A stretch of 64,000 nucleotides of DNA from Hymenobacter arizonensis (GCF_900115775.1 NZ_FOXS01000001.1:248001-312000); one strand, 5' to 3'. Numbered from the stretch's first letter, positions 17,837 to 27,250 are shown. Program-made: numbers and translations. The notes: generated by a model not told the origin, from the letters alone.

Positions 17837-18021
17837 GGCTCGCTGACAAACCTTCAAAAAGGCAGCCTGTTGGCTATATCCTAGGTGCCTGATTTGCTTG
17901 TAATCAAGCACTAAGAGGCAAGCTGGAAACAAAGATGGTGTTTGCTGCTTGTAGGTATACTGGTCGCAGCCACTCTTTTTCTTCCACATTGACGACCTTA
18001 TAATCAGCGAGGACCAAATTT

Positions 18022-19557
18022 GTGAGGACACCGGATTATCTACAGGCCGAGCTGCTCGATTTGGCGGTGGCAGACGCCACGCTATTCAATTTTTTGCACG
18101 GCACCGTACTCGACGGCTTGTGGTATTGGGACCTGCAAGCGCCCGAAAATGGGTGGGTCAACTCCAAACTATGGCTCACGTTGGGCCACGATGCCCAACA
18201 CCTGCCCCCCGAGCCGAACGCCTGGCAAGCCGCTTTGCTTCCCGCTGACTTTGCCACAATGCAGCAAGTAGTGGCAGCCAAAGCCGCTGACGCTGCCTGC
18301 CACACCTTTTCTCAGGTGCTGCGTTTTCATCGGCTCGATGGCAGCGAGGTGTGGATGGACTGCCGGGCCCTGCTTTTGCGGAACGAAGCCGGTACTGCTA
18401 CGCGGCTGGTGGGGGCGCTGCTCAACATCACCCGGGAGGTGGAGAAGGAAGCCTACGCCGTCGAAATAGCCAACCACTACAGCACCATTCTCAGCAACCA
18501 ATCGGTCTACATTATCAAGACCGATGCGGCGGGCAACTACACGTACGTCAACGACTTATTCTACGAGCGTTTTGGGTACGATGCCCAAATAATCGGTACT
18601 TCATCGCTCAATAGCATCATTGAGGAGGACCGGCCCAAGTGCCTCGACGTGGTGGCCCAATGCTTTGTTGAGCCCGAAGTGCCGCATCAGGTTATTCTAC
18701 GCAAGCCGTACAATAACGGTCCGGTTAAGTCCAACCATTGGGAATTCAAAGGCCTGGTTGACGAGCAGGGCCAAGTGACCGAAATTCTGTGTGTGGGCTA
18801 CGATGTGACGCTGCTAACCGAGAATCTGCAAAAGTCGCAGCACTTGCTGGAGGTGACCAAGCAGCAAAACCTGCGCCTGCAAAACTTTGCCTACATCATT
18901 TCCCACAACATTCGCTCGCATTCGGCCAACCTCACGTCGTTGGCCAAACTGCTGGATGGCAACGGCAACGCGGACCAGAAAGCGATTTTCCTACAAATGC
19001 TGAACACCAGCACCGCGAAGCTGGCCGAAACCATTGCGAACCTAAACGACATCGTGACCATCAACACCCAGGGCGCCATTGCCAAGGAGCCCCGGCTGTT
19101 GAAAGAGGAGATAATTAAAACGTTGGACGCCCTCAACGTTCAGATTCGCCAGCATCAGATTCGGGTAGAAGTAGACGTGCCGGCCGACTTGCTGGTGCCC
19201 GTGGTGCCGGCGTATCTCGACAGTATTCTACTGAACCTGCTAAGCAACGCGGTCAAATACCGGGCGACGGAGCGCCCGGCCTTTATCCGACTTTATACGT
19301 ACCAGGAGCCGGGCTTTATCGTACTAGCCGTGCAAGACAACGGCCTTGGCATCGACCTGAACAGAAACCGCAATAAGGTCTTCGGGATGTACAAGACCTT
19401 TCACAACAACGACGACGCTCGCGGGATGGGGCTGTTCATCAGCAAAAACCAAGTAGAGGCGATGCAGGGCCGGATAGAAATAGAAAGTCAGACGGACGTT
19501 GGCTCCACGTTTAAAGTGTTTTTTAGCACCAATGTCGATGTTGACTTATATAGTTGA
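18022..19557 (+). CDS. PAS-domain sensor histidine kinase
   Basis: A 511-residue cytoplasmic sensor kinase without membrane segments. Two PAS-like domains occupy about residues 15-145 and 150-265 (for example TDAAGNYTYVNDLFYERFGYDAQ). The phosphoacceptor is H295 in FAYIISHNIRSHSANL, the variant H-box common in Bacteroidota kinases. The ATPase domain has LLNLLSNAVKY (N box), VQDNGLGIDL (G1) and RGMGLFISKNQVEAMQGRIEIES (G2). It starts with GTG, and its 3' end overlaps the response regulator start by about 26 bases, so the two are probably translationally coupled. The signal is unknown. Confidence 0.92.
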   Translation: MRTPDYLQAELLDLAVADATLFNFLHGTVLDGLWYWDLQAPENGWVNSKLWLTLGHDAQHLPPEPNAWQAALLPADFATMQQVVAAKAADAACHTFSQVLRFHRLDGSEVWMDCRALLLRNEAGTATRLVGALLNITREVEKEAYAVEIANHYSTILSNQSVYIIKTDAAGNYTYVNDLFYERFGYDAQIIGTSSLNSIIEEDRPKCLDVVAQCFVEPEVPHQVILRKPYNNGPVKSNHWEFKGLVDEQGQVTEILCVGYDVTLLTENLQKSQHLLEVTKQQNLRLQNFAYIISHNIRSHSANLTSLAKLLDGNGNADQKAIFLQMLNTSTAKLAETIANLNDIVTINTQGAIAKEPRLLKEEIIKTLDALNVQIRQHQIRVEVDVPADLLVPVVPAYLDSILLNLLSNAVKYRATERPAFIRLYTYQEPGFIVLAVQDNGLGIDLNRNRNKVFGMYKTFHNNDDARGMGLFISKNQVEAMQGRIEIESQTDVGSTFKVFFSTNVDVDLYS

Positions 19558-19933
19558 GGATGACCCAGTGGCAGCTTACCTGGCTGAGCTGATGATAAGG
19601 AAAGAGCAGTTTTGCAGTGAGGTGCAATCGTACGTGAACGGCCAGCGGGCCTTCGATAGCCTGAAGGAAGCAAACGAAACGGGGGGTGCCCTGCCCGATG
19701 TTATTCTGCTGGACCTGAACATGCCCCTGATGGACGGCTGGGATTTCCTCGATGCCTTCGACAGCTTGGCCATAGCCAAAGACGTGTGCGTGTTCGTGGT
19801 AACCTCCTCCATCCGGCCCGACGATATTGAGAAAACCACTCACTACAAGCATGTCAGGGGCTTCTTCTCGAAGCCCATTGATGAGAAAGCGCTGAAGCGG
19901 ATGCAGCACCTGCTGGAAGTGCCGAATAACTAG
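19532..19933 (+). CDS. Single-domain response regulator
   Basis: A 133-residue receiver-only protein, partner of the overlapping histidine kinase. The acidic pocket is in YIVEDDPVAAY, the phosphorylation site is D61 in VILLDLNMPLMDGWDF, and the conserved Lys is in GFFSKPIDEKAL. There is no DNA-binding or enzymatic output domain, so it probably acts by protein contact. I chose the ATG at 19532 (19538 is also possible). An open extension to 19499 would start with TTG. Confidence 0.92.
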   Translation: MSMLTYIVEDDPVAAYLAELMIRKEQFCSEVQSYVNGQRAFDSLKEANETGGALPDVILLDLNMPLMDGWDFLDAFDSLAIAKDVCVFVVTSSIRPDDIEKTTHYKHVRGFFSKPIDEKALKRMQHLLEVPNN

Positions 19934-19952
19934 CCGTAACCGCGGCACTAAC

Positions 19953-21431
19953 TCACGCGGCGTGAGCTCGGTCGCCGTACTGCACCAGGTTCTTCACCAT
20001 GCCCTTAAAGATGATGCCGTGAAACGGTAGCACGGCGTACCAGTAGAGGCGCCCGGCCAGGCCGCGCGGGCGGTATGCGGCCAGCTGCTCCACGGCGTGG
20101 CTGCCATCTGCTTGGTCTATGATGCGGAACTGCAGCCACGCCTCGCCGGGCAGCTTCATTTCGGCATAGAGTAGCAGGCGCTGGCTGGCTTTGTCGGCCA
20201 CCAGCACCCGCCAGAAATCGAGCGGGTCGCCGGCCCGCAGGTGGGAGGGCGAGCGGCGGCCCCGGCGCAGGCCCACGCCGCCCACGGCTTTGTCCATGAG
20301 CCCGCGCAGGCGCCAGAGCCAGTCGGTTTTGTACCAGCCCCGGTCGCCGCCGATGCGCCAGATGTTGTCCAGCACCTCGGGCACGGGCCGCCGGAAGGGT
20401 AGGAGCTGCCGGTCGAAGAACATGCCGTTCTTCGGAATCTGAATGGCGTCCATGTAGTTCTGGCGCATGGTGCCGGAGCTCAGCGCATCGCTCCAGCTGC
20501 TCACCACTTCGTTCTGCTCGATGCGCTGGAAGGCCAGCGCCAGAGCGGCCCGGTAGCTCATGCACTCGTGCGGGATGACGGCCTCAATGCTCTTGGCCGG
20601 GTCGCACACGGTGTCGTTTTTCAAGCTCTCCACCAAGCTTTGAGCCAGGGAAAAAGTGGTGCTCGTGACCAGGTATAGCCACCACGACGACAGCCGCGGC
20701 GTGAGCACCGGCACCGTCACTATCCAACGCTTGTAGCCACGCTCAGCGGCCAGCCCCAGCAGCATTTCGCGGTAGGTCAGCACGTCGGGGCCGCCCACGT
20801 CGAAAGCCTTTCCGAAGCATTCCGGCTTGTCCAAAACGGACGTCAAGTAAAACATGATGTCACGGATGCCAATGGGCTGGCAACGTGAATTCAACCACTT
20901 GGGCGTGACCATCACCGGCAGCTTCTCTACCAAGTCCCGAATAATCTCAAACGAAGCCGACCCCGAGCCGATAATGATGCTGGCGCGCAGTACCGTAAGC
21001 TGAGCCGTAGTGGCTTTGCCAAGCACCGATTCCACGGCCCGCCGGGAGCGCAAATGCACGCTCAGGCCCCGGTCGTTGGCGATGCCGGAGAGGTAGATTA
21101 TCTGTTGGGCCGAGGTCGTGTTCAGGTACTGCACGAAGTTGTGAGCCGACTGCTGCTCCAGGTTGAAGAAATTCTCGCTGTGCCCGCTCATGGAGTGCAC
21201 GAGGTAGTAGGCGGCGTCGAGGTCGGTGGGCAGGTGGGCCAGGGTGGCGGGCCGGAGCAGGTCGCCGCGGGCCACCTGCACTCGCTCGTGCAGGGCCTCG
21301 GGTAAGGTGTCGGGCAGGGAGAAGCGGCGCGGGTCGCGCACGAGGCACACCACCTCGTGCCCAGCGGCCGCCAGCAGGGGCAGCAGGCGTTGGCCGATGT
21401 AGCCCGTGGCGCCGGTGAGAAGAATTTTCAT
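19953..21431 (-). CDS. SDR-type NAD(P)-binding protein with DUF2867 domain
   Basis: A 492-residue two-domain protein. The N-terminal 300 residues form an atypical short-chain dehydrogenase or NmrA-like Rossmann fold (MKILLTGATGYIGQRLLPLLAAAGHEV, IYLSGIAND, LRASIIIGSGSASFE). The C-terminal 170 residues match DUF2867 (FWRVLVADKASQRLLLYAEMKLPGEAWLQFRI, then GRLYWYAVLPFHGIIFKGMVKNL). This fusion occurs in many Bacteroidota and other bacteria, but its reaction is not known. It converges with the response regulator gene with a 19-base gap. Confidence 0.85.
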   Translation of the reverse strand: MKILLTGATGYIGQRLLPLLAAAGHEVVCLVRDPRRFSLPDTLPEALHERVQVARGDLLRPATLAHLPTDLDAAYYLVHSMSGHSENFFNLEQQSAHNFVQYLNTTSAQQIIYLSGIANDRGLSVHLRSRRAVESVLGKATTAQLTVLRASIIIGSGSASFEIIRDLVEKLPVMVTPKWLNSRCQPIGIRDIMFYLTSVLDKPECFGKAFDVGGPDVLTYREMLLGLAAERGYKRWIVTVPVLTPRLSSWWLYLVTSTTFSLAQSLVESLKNDTVCDPAKSIEAVIPHECMSYRAALALAFQRIEQNEVVSSWSDALSSGTMRQNYMDAIQIPKNGMFFDRQLLPFRRPVPEVLDNIWRIGGDRGWYKTDWLWRLRGLMDKAVGGVGLRRGRRSPSHLRAGDPLDFWRVLVADKASQRLLLYAEMKLPGEAWLQFRIIDQADGSHAVEQLAAYRPRGLAGRLYWYAVLPFHGIIFKGMVKNLVQYGDRAHAA

Positions 21432-21553
21432 ACCGAGAAAGGCTTATGCTACAGAGTTGCTACCTAACTGAACGACTTGCGGCTTTAGTTGTTCACAAAA
21501 TCAATTCACTAACCCGCTCACCATTCCGCCGTCCGCGCAGCATTTTTGCATTT

Positions 21554-22414
21554 ATGAAACACATTTTCCCTTTGCTCACGGTGGGCCTCCTGCTGAGTTC
21601 GGCCGCCCAGGCCCAAACCAAACTCACCATCCCGCCGCTGAGCCCGGCCACCCACATTCGGCAGGATTTCTCCACCTCCTACATCGACCTCACGTACTCG
21701 CGACCATCGCTGCGGGGGCGCACGGCTTTCGGTAAGCTGGTGCCCAATGGCACAGTATGGCGCACGGGTGCGAACACCGTCACCAAGGTGCGCTTTGGCG
21801 AAGAAGTGAAAATTGGCGGCCAGGTAGTGCCCGCTGGCGCCTACGCCCTGCTCGCCATCCCCGATGCCAAGGAGTGGACCTTCATTCTGAATCGCGACAC
21901 CGCGCAATGGGGCACCTACGCCTACAAGCCCGACCTCGACGTGCTGCGTGTGAAAGCCAAGCCCACCAAGCTGGCTGCTCCCCAGGAAACCATGTCGCTC
22001 ACGGTCGAGAATATCAAGCCTGCGTCCGCTGACCTCGTCATCAGCTGGGACCGCACCCAGGTGGCCCTGCCCATCACCGCCGACCCCGACCGCATTGTGA
22101 TGGCCCAGATTCAGGAAGCCATGAAGGGCGAGAAGAAGCCCTACATGGCCGCCGTTCAGTACTACTTCAACGCCGGCAAAGACCTGACGCCCGCCCTCGG
22201 CTGGCTCGACGAGTACATCGTCGCCAACCCCACCCGCTACAATGGCTACTACTGGAAAGGCAAGCTGCTGCAGAAGCAGGGCAACAACAAAGACGCCATC
22301 GCCGCCGCCAACAAGTCGCTGGAGCTGCTGAAAGACGACAAGAATGAAGTGGCCAAAGCCGAATACATCCGCCTGAATCAGGAGGTGCTGGCCGCGGCTG
22401 GTGGGAAGAGGTAA
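21554..22414 (+). CDS. DUF2911 domain exported protein with TPR-like tail
   Basis: A 286-residue secreted or periplasmic protein. A signal peptide (MKHIFPLLTVGLLLSSAAQAQ) fixes the start at 21554, 36 codons into the longer open frame. The DUF2911 domain (about 30-180) shows the typical SPATHIRQDFSTSYIDLTYSRPSLRGRTAFG, VWRTGANTVTKVRFGEEVKIGG and GAYALLAIPDAKEWTFILN. The C-terminal 80 residues are helical and look like one or two TPR units (YYWKGKLLQKQGNNKDAIAAANKSLEL). The function is unknown. A terminator shared with the next, convergent gene follows. Confidence 0.88.
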   Translation: MKHIFPLLTVGLLLSSAAQAQTKLTIPPLSPATHIRQDFSTSYIDLTYSRPSLRGRTAFGKLVPNGTVWRTGANTVTKVRFGEEVKIGGQVVPAGAYALLAIPDAKEWTFILNRDTAQWGTYAYKPDLDVLRVKAKPTKLAAPQETMSLTVENIKPASADLVISWDRTQVALPITADPDRIVMAQIQEAMKGEKKPYMAAVQYYFNAGKDLTPALGWLDEYIVANPTRYNGYYWKGKLLQKQGNNKDAIAAANKSLELLKDDKNEVAKAEYIRLNQEVLAAAGGKR

Positions 22415-22469
22415 AAACGCGAAAACGTGCCCCTTTTCTAAAAGGCGGGGGACCGCATCGGCCAACATT

Positions 22470-22513
22470 ATAAAGCAAAAGAGCCTGATTTTGAGCAGGC
22501 TCTTTTGCTTTAT
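22470..22513. terminator. Bidirectional terminator
   Basis: A perfect 18-bp stem (22470-22487 with 22496-22513) and an 8-nt loop lie between convergent genes, with A/T-rich flanks on both sides. Confidence 0.88.
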
Positions 22514-22514
22514 G

Positions 22515-22949
22515 CTATTCTCTTCTTAGCCTGTAGATGTCTTGGGAAGAACCTGTTGTTTTTGATAATTCCAACTCGTCGTCCTTCATTACTAAGGTGT
22601 ATTTCCCAGATAGTATAAGGGTCCAATCGAATTCTGCCGTCCAAATGCAGGCATTGACGAAGGTTATTTCGTTACTGCTGCTTACCTCGTATGTTCCGCT
22701 GCAAAGGGCAGGGTACTTTTGAATCTGGCTGGTTCCGGTCCACTTGGCATCAGCAAAGGTTAGGCTGACCTGTGAAATTTGTCCCGAACTTGAGGCATTA
22801 TTTCTTTGAAAGGTTCCTTTGTAAGTGCCACTTAGGGTGGAGGTGCCTTTGTAAGTATCACTTGGGGTGGGCACAGGCTGGTCTGATTTTGTGCAAGCAG
22901 TGACAAGCAGCAGCAAAGACAAAAAAGTGGTGGAAATAGTCAGGCGCAT
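22515..22949 (-). CDS. Hypothetical lipoprotein
   Basis: A 144-residue protein with a lipoprotein signal (MRLTISTTFLSLLLLVTAC, acylated Cys at 19). The body contains the repeat-like SGTYKGTF and SGTYEVSS strands and resembles small beta-rich lipocalin-like lipoproteins of this phylum. I recognise no specific family. The ATG at 22949 is preferred over 22988 because it places the signal peptide at the N-terminus. Confidence 0.7.
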   Translation of the reverse strand: MRLTISTTFLSLLLLVTACTKSDQPVPTPSDTYKGTSTLSGTYKGTFQRNNASSSGQISQVSLTFADAKWTGTSQIQKYPALCSGTYEVSSSNEITFVNACIWTAEFDWTLILSGKYTLVMKDDELELSKTTGSSQDIYRLRRE

Positions 22950-23035
22950 GGATGGGGTTTCAGCTTGGGTTTTTAATCTGACCGACATCTTGGGATAATC
23001 GTTGCACGCGCCCGCTACGAAACAAAAGCTTCGGC

Positions 23036-24394
23036 CTACCGTCCTACTACCGGCAGCACCGGCACGCTTTCGTGCCCAGCCGCATCAATCGAGGCCACGC
23101 CGAAAATGAAGTTGTCCTTGCTGATAGGCAGGTCGGCGGTGGTGCCAGACATGGGGAAGCGCTGCTGCCACTGTGGGGCGCTGGTTTCGCGTACCAGCAC
23201 CACGTAGCTGGCCGGCTTGGCGCCGGTGGTTGGGGCCTGCCAGCGCAGTTGGGTGCGGTTGGTGAGGTCGGCCGTAAGCACTTCTACCTTGTCGGGAGCC
23301 GCAGGGGCCATGGCCAGGCTGGCCATGGTGGCCAGGTTTATGCCGGCGTTGCGGCGCAGGTAAGCAAAGTCTACGCCTTCGATTACGTCGCCGTAGGCAC
23401 GGCCTTTCTCGGTGCGCAGGTCCTGGTGCTGTTTGGTATAGTCCTCGTTCATCTCGGTGAAGCGGACGGCCGCAAAGCCCTGCTGGTTGAAAGGCGTGTG
23501 GTCGCCGCCGCGCAGGAAGCGGTCGGGGCGGTACTCCAGCACCACCTCGTGGCCCTTGCCGTACTGCTTGCCCACGCGCTGCGTGTAGCGGGCCAGCTGG
23601 CGGCTGATGCCGTCGTTCTCGTTGCTCAGCTGCCGGCGAACGCGGGCCTGCTCGAGCGTCTCGTTGGCCGGCACGCCCTCGCTGAACACGCGCAAGCGCT
23701 TGTCGTCGTTGATGACCGGGTCGAAGCCGTGTGAGTTGCCCACAATGTCGTTGTTGAGCATGGCAATCAGGTTCCAGCCCTCCTTTTTTGCCCGGGCGGC
23801 CAAATGGCCCGAGCCGTAGAGGCCCTGCTCTTCGCCCTGCACGGCCACAAACTTGAGGGTGCAGGGAAATTTCTCGCCGGCCAGCACGCGGGCCAACTCC
23901 ATCACCAGCACGGTGCCCGAGCCGTCGTCGTTGGCGCCGGGGGCATCGGCAGTGGCGTTCATCACGTCGCTCACTCGCGAGTCGATGTGGCCACTCACGA
24001 GGATGACGCGGGTGTCGTTGGGGTCGGTGCCGGGCAGGGTAGCCAGAACGTTGGCCATCAGCACGGGCTTGTTGATGCGGCGGCCGTCGGGCTTCACCGT
24101 GAAGGTGTCCATCTCCACGGTCATACGGCCACCCCCAGCTTTGCTGTATTTCTGAAACTCGCCAAACACCCAGTTACGAGAAGCGCCAATGCCCCGGGTG
24201 GGGTTGTCGGTTTCGCTGAGGGTGTGGCGCGTGCCAAAGGAGACGAGCTTGCGGATATCAGCCTCCAGGTTTTTGGCCGATATCGCCTCAACTAGCTTTT
24301 GAATTCTGGGGTCGGCGGGTGGGAGCAGCGTGGCGGGCTTGGTTTGGGCCAGCGCAGCAAAGGGCGCCAGGAACAGGAGCGTTGCGAGTTTCAT
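23036..24394 (-). CDS. M28 family zinc aminopeptidase, exported
   Basis: A 452-residue secreted metallopeptidase. The signal peptide is MKLATLLFLAPFAALAQ. The co-catalytic zinc site of the M28 family is recognisable in order: SGHIDSR, PGANDDGSG, GEEQGLYGSGHLA with the catalytic and metal Glu residues, LNNDIVGNS and GGDHTPFNQQG. The last 90 residues resemble a fibronectin type III-like domain (LRWQAPTTGAKPASYVVLVRE). The substrate is probably peptides released from protein digestion. A near-consensus TACCTTTC lies just upstream of the start. Confidence 0.92.
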   Translation of the reverse strand: MKLATLLFLAPFAALAQTKPATLLPPADPRIQKLVEAISAKNLEADIRKLVSFGTRHTLSETDNPTRGIGASRNWVFGEFQKYSKAGGGRMTVEMDTFTVKPDGRRINKPVLMANVLATLPGTDPNDTRVILVSGHIDSRVSDVMNATADAPGANDDGSGTVLVMELARVLAGEKFPCTLKFVAVQGEEQGLYGSGHLAARAKKEGWNLIAMLNNDIVGNSHGFDPVINDDKRLRVFSEGVPANETLEQARVRRQLSNENDGISRQLARYTQRVGKQYGKGHEVVLEYRPDRFLRGGDHTPFNQQGFAAVRFTEMNEDYTKQHQDLRTEKGRAYGDVIEGVDFAYLRRNAGINLATMASLAMAPAAPDKVEVLTADLTNRTQLRWQAPTTGAKPASYVVLVRETSAPQWQQRFPMSGTTADLPISKDNFIFGVASIDAAGHESVPVLPVVGR

Positions 24395-24435
24395 GAAAGA
24401 AAGGTAGGCGAGACAGCGGGAACTGTGTTACAAAA

Positions 24436-24542
24436 AGAACGTCATGCGGAGCTTGCCGAAGCATCTGGCGTGCAGCAGTAAACTCATTCGACTGAATTAC
24501 TACCACGCGCCAGATGCTTTGGCGAGTTCAGCATGACGTTCT
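24436..24542. repeat. Imperfect inverted repeat, GTCATGC(G/T)GAGCTTG family
   Basis: Arms of about 37 bases (24436-24472 and 24504-24542) are reverse complements with a few mismatches. Outer ends AGAACGTCATGC/GCATGACGTTCT are the same as in the perfect element at 53021-53126. Confidence 0.85.
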
Positions 24543-24565
24543 AGTTAAGCGGAAAACGAAAAGGG

Positions 24566-25501
24566 TTAGCCTTTGGAATAAAAAGGCTCAACCGTGCGGA
24601 AATAGGGGTTTACGCCCTCATCCGAGGCTACATCCAACAGCATCAAGTCCACGAACTGATACGCATTCGTCTGGCCTTGCAGCACCGGGCCCAGCTCCTG
24701 CATGAAGCTGGGGTCGGGGTTGTTGCTCTCGAAGGCCAGCAGCAGGCGCGGCACCTCGGGGTTATCGGCCAACTGCATCTGAGCTAGGTAAGCCGCTTGG
24801 ATGTGGGGCTGCGTGGCCGCCCAACCTTTGATGGCATCGGCTACTTCCGTGGGGTAGTCGGCGGGCTGACTCAGCAGCACCTGGGCATCGCCGCCCGCAG
24901 GCGATAGCGGGCCCGTGAGCTGGCCGGCAAGCAGCGCCGCCAGTTCGTCCTTTGGCAGGAGCTTGCCGGCAGGCGAGAACGGGTTAAGCACGCAGTCCTG
25001 GCCTTGCACCATGTTGAAAAACGCGTGGCCCGGCAGGCGCACGTAGCTCACGGGGCCATTGTCGATGCCGCCATCCGTTAGGCGCGGTACCGACGAGAAG
25101 ATGGGCAGCTTGCCATCCGACAAAATCTGCAGCTGAATTTCCTGGCCTTCGTTCAAGGTCACTTCGCCTTCGCCAATGCCCTCCATAGGAGCCAAAATCA
25201 TCAGGATTTCCTCCTGCAACAAGGCCTGATAGAAAGCGGGCCGAGCGTTTTCGTCGGTGGCCGCCAGTAGCAGCAGCTGCTCAAGCACGTTTTCGGGCTC
25301 GAAGGGGAAGGGCGGTGGCTCGGGAATGCTGTAGGTCGGCTCAGCAACCGGAGCTGGAGGTGCCGTAAACTTAGCGCCCTGGTAGCGAGGGCCACCAGCT
25401 GGCTTTTCGGCCGCTGGGGTTGGCGCGCCGGGAGTAGCAGGAGCGGGAGTAGCCGGCTTGTTGTCGGCAGGTTTGTTTTTCAGGAAGTCGAGCAGACCCA
25501 T
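24566..25501 (-). CDS. SseB family protein
   Basis: A 311-residue cytoplasmic protein with the SseB (enhanced serine sensitivity) N- and C-terminal domains. The N-terminal 55 residues are a Pro/Ala-rich linker. The N-domain includes VLEQLLLLAATDENARPAFYQALLQEEILM and LPIFSSVPRLTDG. The C-domain includes VLLSQPADYPTEVADAIKGWAATQPHIQAAYLAQM and the final FVDLMLLD. Its molecular function is unclear even in E. coli, where overexpression changes serine sensitivity. It is a single gene flanked by a palindromic repeat downstream. Confidence 0.82.
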   Translation of the reverse strand: MGLLDFLKNKPADNKPATPAPATPGAPTPAAEKPAGGPRYQGAKFTAPPAPVAEPTYSIPEPPPFPFEPENVLEQLLLLAATDENARPAFYQALLQEEILMILAPMEGIGEGEVTLNEGQEIQLQILSDGKLPIFSSVPRLTDGGIDNGPVSYVRLPGHAFFNMVQGQDCVLNPFSPAGKLLPKDELAALLAGQLTGPLSPAGGDAQVLLSQPADYPTEVADAIKGWAATQPHIQAAYLAQMQLADNPEVPRLLLAFESNNPDPSFMQELGPVLQGQTNAYQFVDLMLLDVASDEGVNPYFRTVEPFYSKG

Positions 25502-25694
25502 AATTGAATAAAATGGCGGGTGGATTAGGACTGCAATCTACGGCAGAAACCGGGTTGGAGTAGGCAAAAACGCTTGCATCAGCTATTCATTTGATAATGA
25601 AATAGTGCATCGTGCTAAGGGAGGAGCAGTGGCACAGGTACTACCTGTGGGCGGGCGCTTTGGCCAACCAGCCAAGTGCATCAGATGCCTCTAG

Positions 25695-26096
25695 TTACTT
25701 ACAGGCCTCCAACTGCTGCTGTACCTCGCGAATGGTGCGCGGCACCGATTGGTTGCCCCAGTGGCTTTCTATGTAGTTCAACAGATTGGTGAGCTGAGCC
25801 GGACTAAGCGCCTTGTTTCCAGGCATGATGTGGTTGTAGCCAATACCATTCACCACAATGGGTTCGTTCTGGCCATTGCGCAGCAGGCAGGGCAATTCAG
25901 CGCGGTGCTTGGCCAGGTAGTCGGCGCCGGCCAGGGGGGGGATGAGGCGCGCCAGGCCCTGACCCTGCTCGCCGTGGCAGCCGGAGCAGTGCTGCACGTA
26001 CAGCCGCTCGCCCTGGTTTTTGTTGCTGCTGAAACACCCGGGCAACGTGACGGCCAGCGCCGCGCCACCAAGTAAAAGGCGAAGCCAGGCCCGCAT
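25695..26096 (-). CDS. Cytochrome c lipoprotein
   Basis: A 133-residue class I c-type cytochrome. A lipoprotein signal ends in LPGC (C21), so it is membrane-anchored outside the cytoplasm. The haem motif is C37-S-G-C40-H41, and the likely sixth ligand is M91 in NHIMPGNK. The start overlaps the stop of the SCO gene by one base (TAATG), so the two are translationally coupled. Pairing with SCO suggests a role near a copper oxidase or nitrous-oxide-type electron transfer, which is inference. It is the last gene of a three-gene run. Confidence 0.92.
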   Translation of the reverse strand: MRAWLRLLLGGAALAVTLPGCFSSNKNQGERLYVQHCSGCHGEQGQGLARLIPPLAGADYLAKHRAELPCLLRNGQNEPIVVNGIGYNHIMPGNKALSPAQLTNLLNYIESHWGNQSVPRTIREVQQQLEACK

Positions 26097-26788
26097 TATT
26101 TACGCGCTACGGCCTGCTTCCGGGAATCAATTTCGGCTAGCAAAATGGGCAGCTCGGCCAGCAGGCGCTCCACTTCTTTGGCGTTGAGACTGTCGTAGAG
26201 GCCGCGGATGTGGCCTTGGTCGTCTACCAGCGCAAACGTGCCGTTGTGGGCAAATCCGCCGGGGGAGTCCTTGTCGGGTTCGGCCGCGGTGAAGTAGGCG
26301 CGGGCCAACTGAAACACGGTGTCTTTGGCCGAGGGCTCGCCATGGCCGCCGGTGGTAGCAAACTGCCAGCGGCTGGCATCCGTTACGCCCAGGCGCTGGG
26401 CATAGTCCATTAGCACCGGAATGGTGTCGTGGGCCGGGTCAATCGTATGCGAGAGAAACGTTACCCGCTGGTCTTTCGCAAATTGGTTGTAGACCTTCAG
26501 CAGCTCGCCCTGCATTTTGGGGCAGATGCCCGGGCAGGTCGAGAAGAAAAAGTCGGCCACGTAGGCCCGGCCGGCGAATGTTTGGTTGGTAATAACCTCT
26601 CCGTTTTGATTGGTGAGTTTAAACGCCGGCACTTTGGCAAACACCGTGTCGGCGGGGCCGCCATCGGCGCGGGGCCGCACGTCGCGCTCGCCCAGAATGG
26701 GCAGCCGCGCCGTTTCGGCGCCAGGGCCAGTGCAGGCCGTGAAGAAAGAAGCCGCTAGCAAGGGCAGCAGAAAAAGACGTTTAAACAT
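26096..26788 (-). CDS. SCO1/SenC family copper chaperone lipoprotein
   Basis: A 230-residue thioredoxin-fold lipoprotein (acylated C19 in FFTAC). The copper-binding CxxxC is C85-P-G-I-C89 in FFFSTCPGICPKM, with the partner His in GGFAHNGTFALVD. SCO proteins deliver copper to the CuA site of cytochrome oxidase or keep its cysteines reduced. It lies between a small lipoprotein gene (3-base gap) and the cytochrome c gene (1-base overlap), forming one compact operon. Confidence 0.93.
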   Translation of the reverse strand: MFKRLFLLPLLAASFFTACTGPGAETARLPILGERDVRPRADGGPADTVFAKVPAFKLTNQNGEVITNQTFAGRAYVADFFFSTCPGICPKMQGELLKVYNQFAKDQRVTFLSHTIDPAHDTIPVLMDYAQRLGVTDASRWQFATTGGHGEPSAKDTVFQLARAYFTAAEPDKDSPGGFAHNGTFALVDDQGHIRGLYDSLNAKEVERLLAELPILLAEIDSRKQAVARK

Positions 26789-26791
26789 GGC

Positions 26792-27238
26792 TTATTTGGA
26801 AGTAGCGGGCGCTGCGGGGGCGGTGCCCGGCAGTTGACTGATAAACAACGTAGCCGAGTCAATCGTTGCCTTAAACTGACGACTAACACCCGCCAGCACC
26901 TCGTGCTGCTGTTGGAAATAAGCCAGGCGGGTTGCCCGGTTCGCCGTGGTGTCGGGGGCCCGGTACTGGTGCATCCAGTCCATCATGGCCTCGTCGGCAG
27001 CGGCCAGGCCGCGCAGGTAGGGCCCGGCTGCGGGCGAGCGCGCCGCCGTAATCTTGCCCTTCAGGGAGTAGAGCTGGTCCATCTTCGCCATCAGCGAGTC
27101 GTGGCGAGCCATCACGGCTTTTTCGGCGGCTTTGTCAGGCGCAAGCTGCTGGGGCGGAGCCGGGGAAGGGCAGGCAGCCAAGGCCGGGGCCAAAGCCACG
27201 AGCAAGGGCCGCAATGCGGTTTTTAGGGGAAATTTCAC
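26792..27238 (-). CDS. Hypothetical lipoprotein, first gene of SCO operon
   Basis: A 148-residue lipoprotein (KFPLKTALRPLLVALAPALAAC) with a mainly helical body: AEKAVMARHDSLMAKMDQLYSLKGKI, then AADEAMMDWMHQYRAPD and a final coiled segment. The MMDWMHQY motif is typical of small Bacteroidota lipoproteins encoded beside SCO genes. Metal binding through Met and His is possible but unproven. I chose the GTG at 27238 because it starts the signal peptide and lies four bases after a perfect TACCTTTG box. A longer frame to 27286 would read through the promoter. Confidence 0.72.
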   Translation of the reverse strand: MKFPLKTALRPLLVALAPALAACPSPAPPQQLAPDKAAEKAVMARHDSLMAKMDQLYSLKGKITAARSPAAGPYLRGLAAADEAMMDWMHQYRAPDTTANRATRLAYFQQQHEVLAGVSRQFKATIDSATLFISQLPGTAPAAPATSK

Positions 27239-27242
27239 GGCG

Positions 27243-27250
27243 CAAAGGTA
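27243..27250 (-). promoter_or_regulatory. -7 box placed for a leaderless transcript
   Basis: On the minus strand TACCTTTG is followed by CGCC and then the GTG start at 27238. The four-base gap equals that between the SRP RNA -7 box and its inferred 5' end, so the transcript may begin at the start codon. No -33 TTTG is seen at 19-23 bases. Confidence 0.6.
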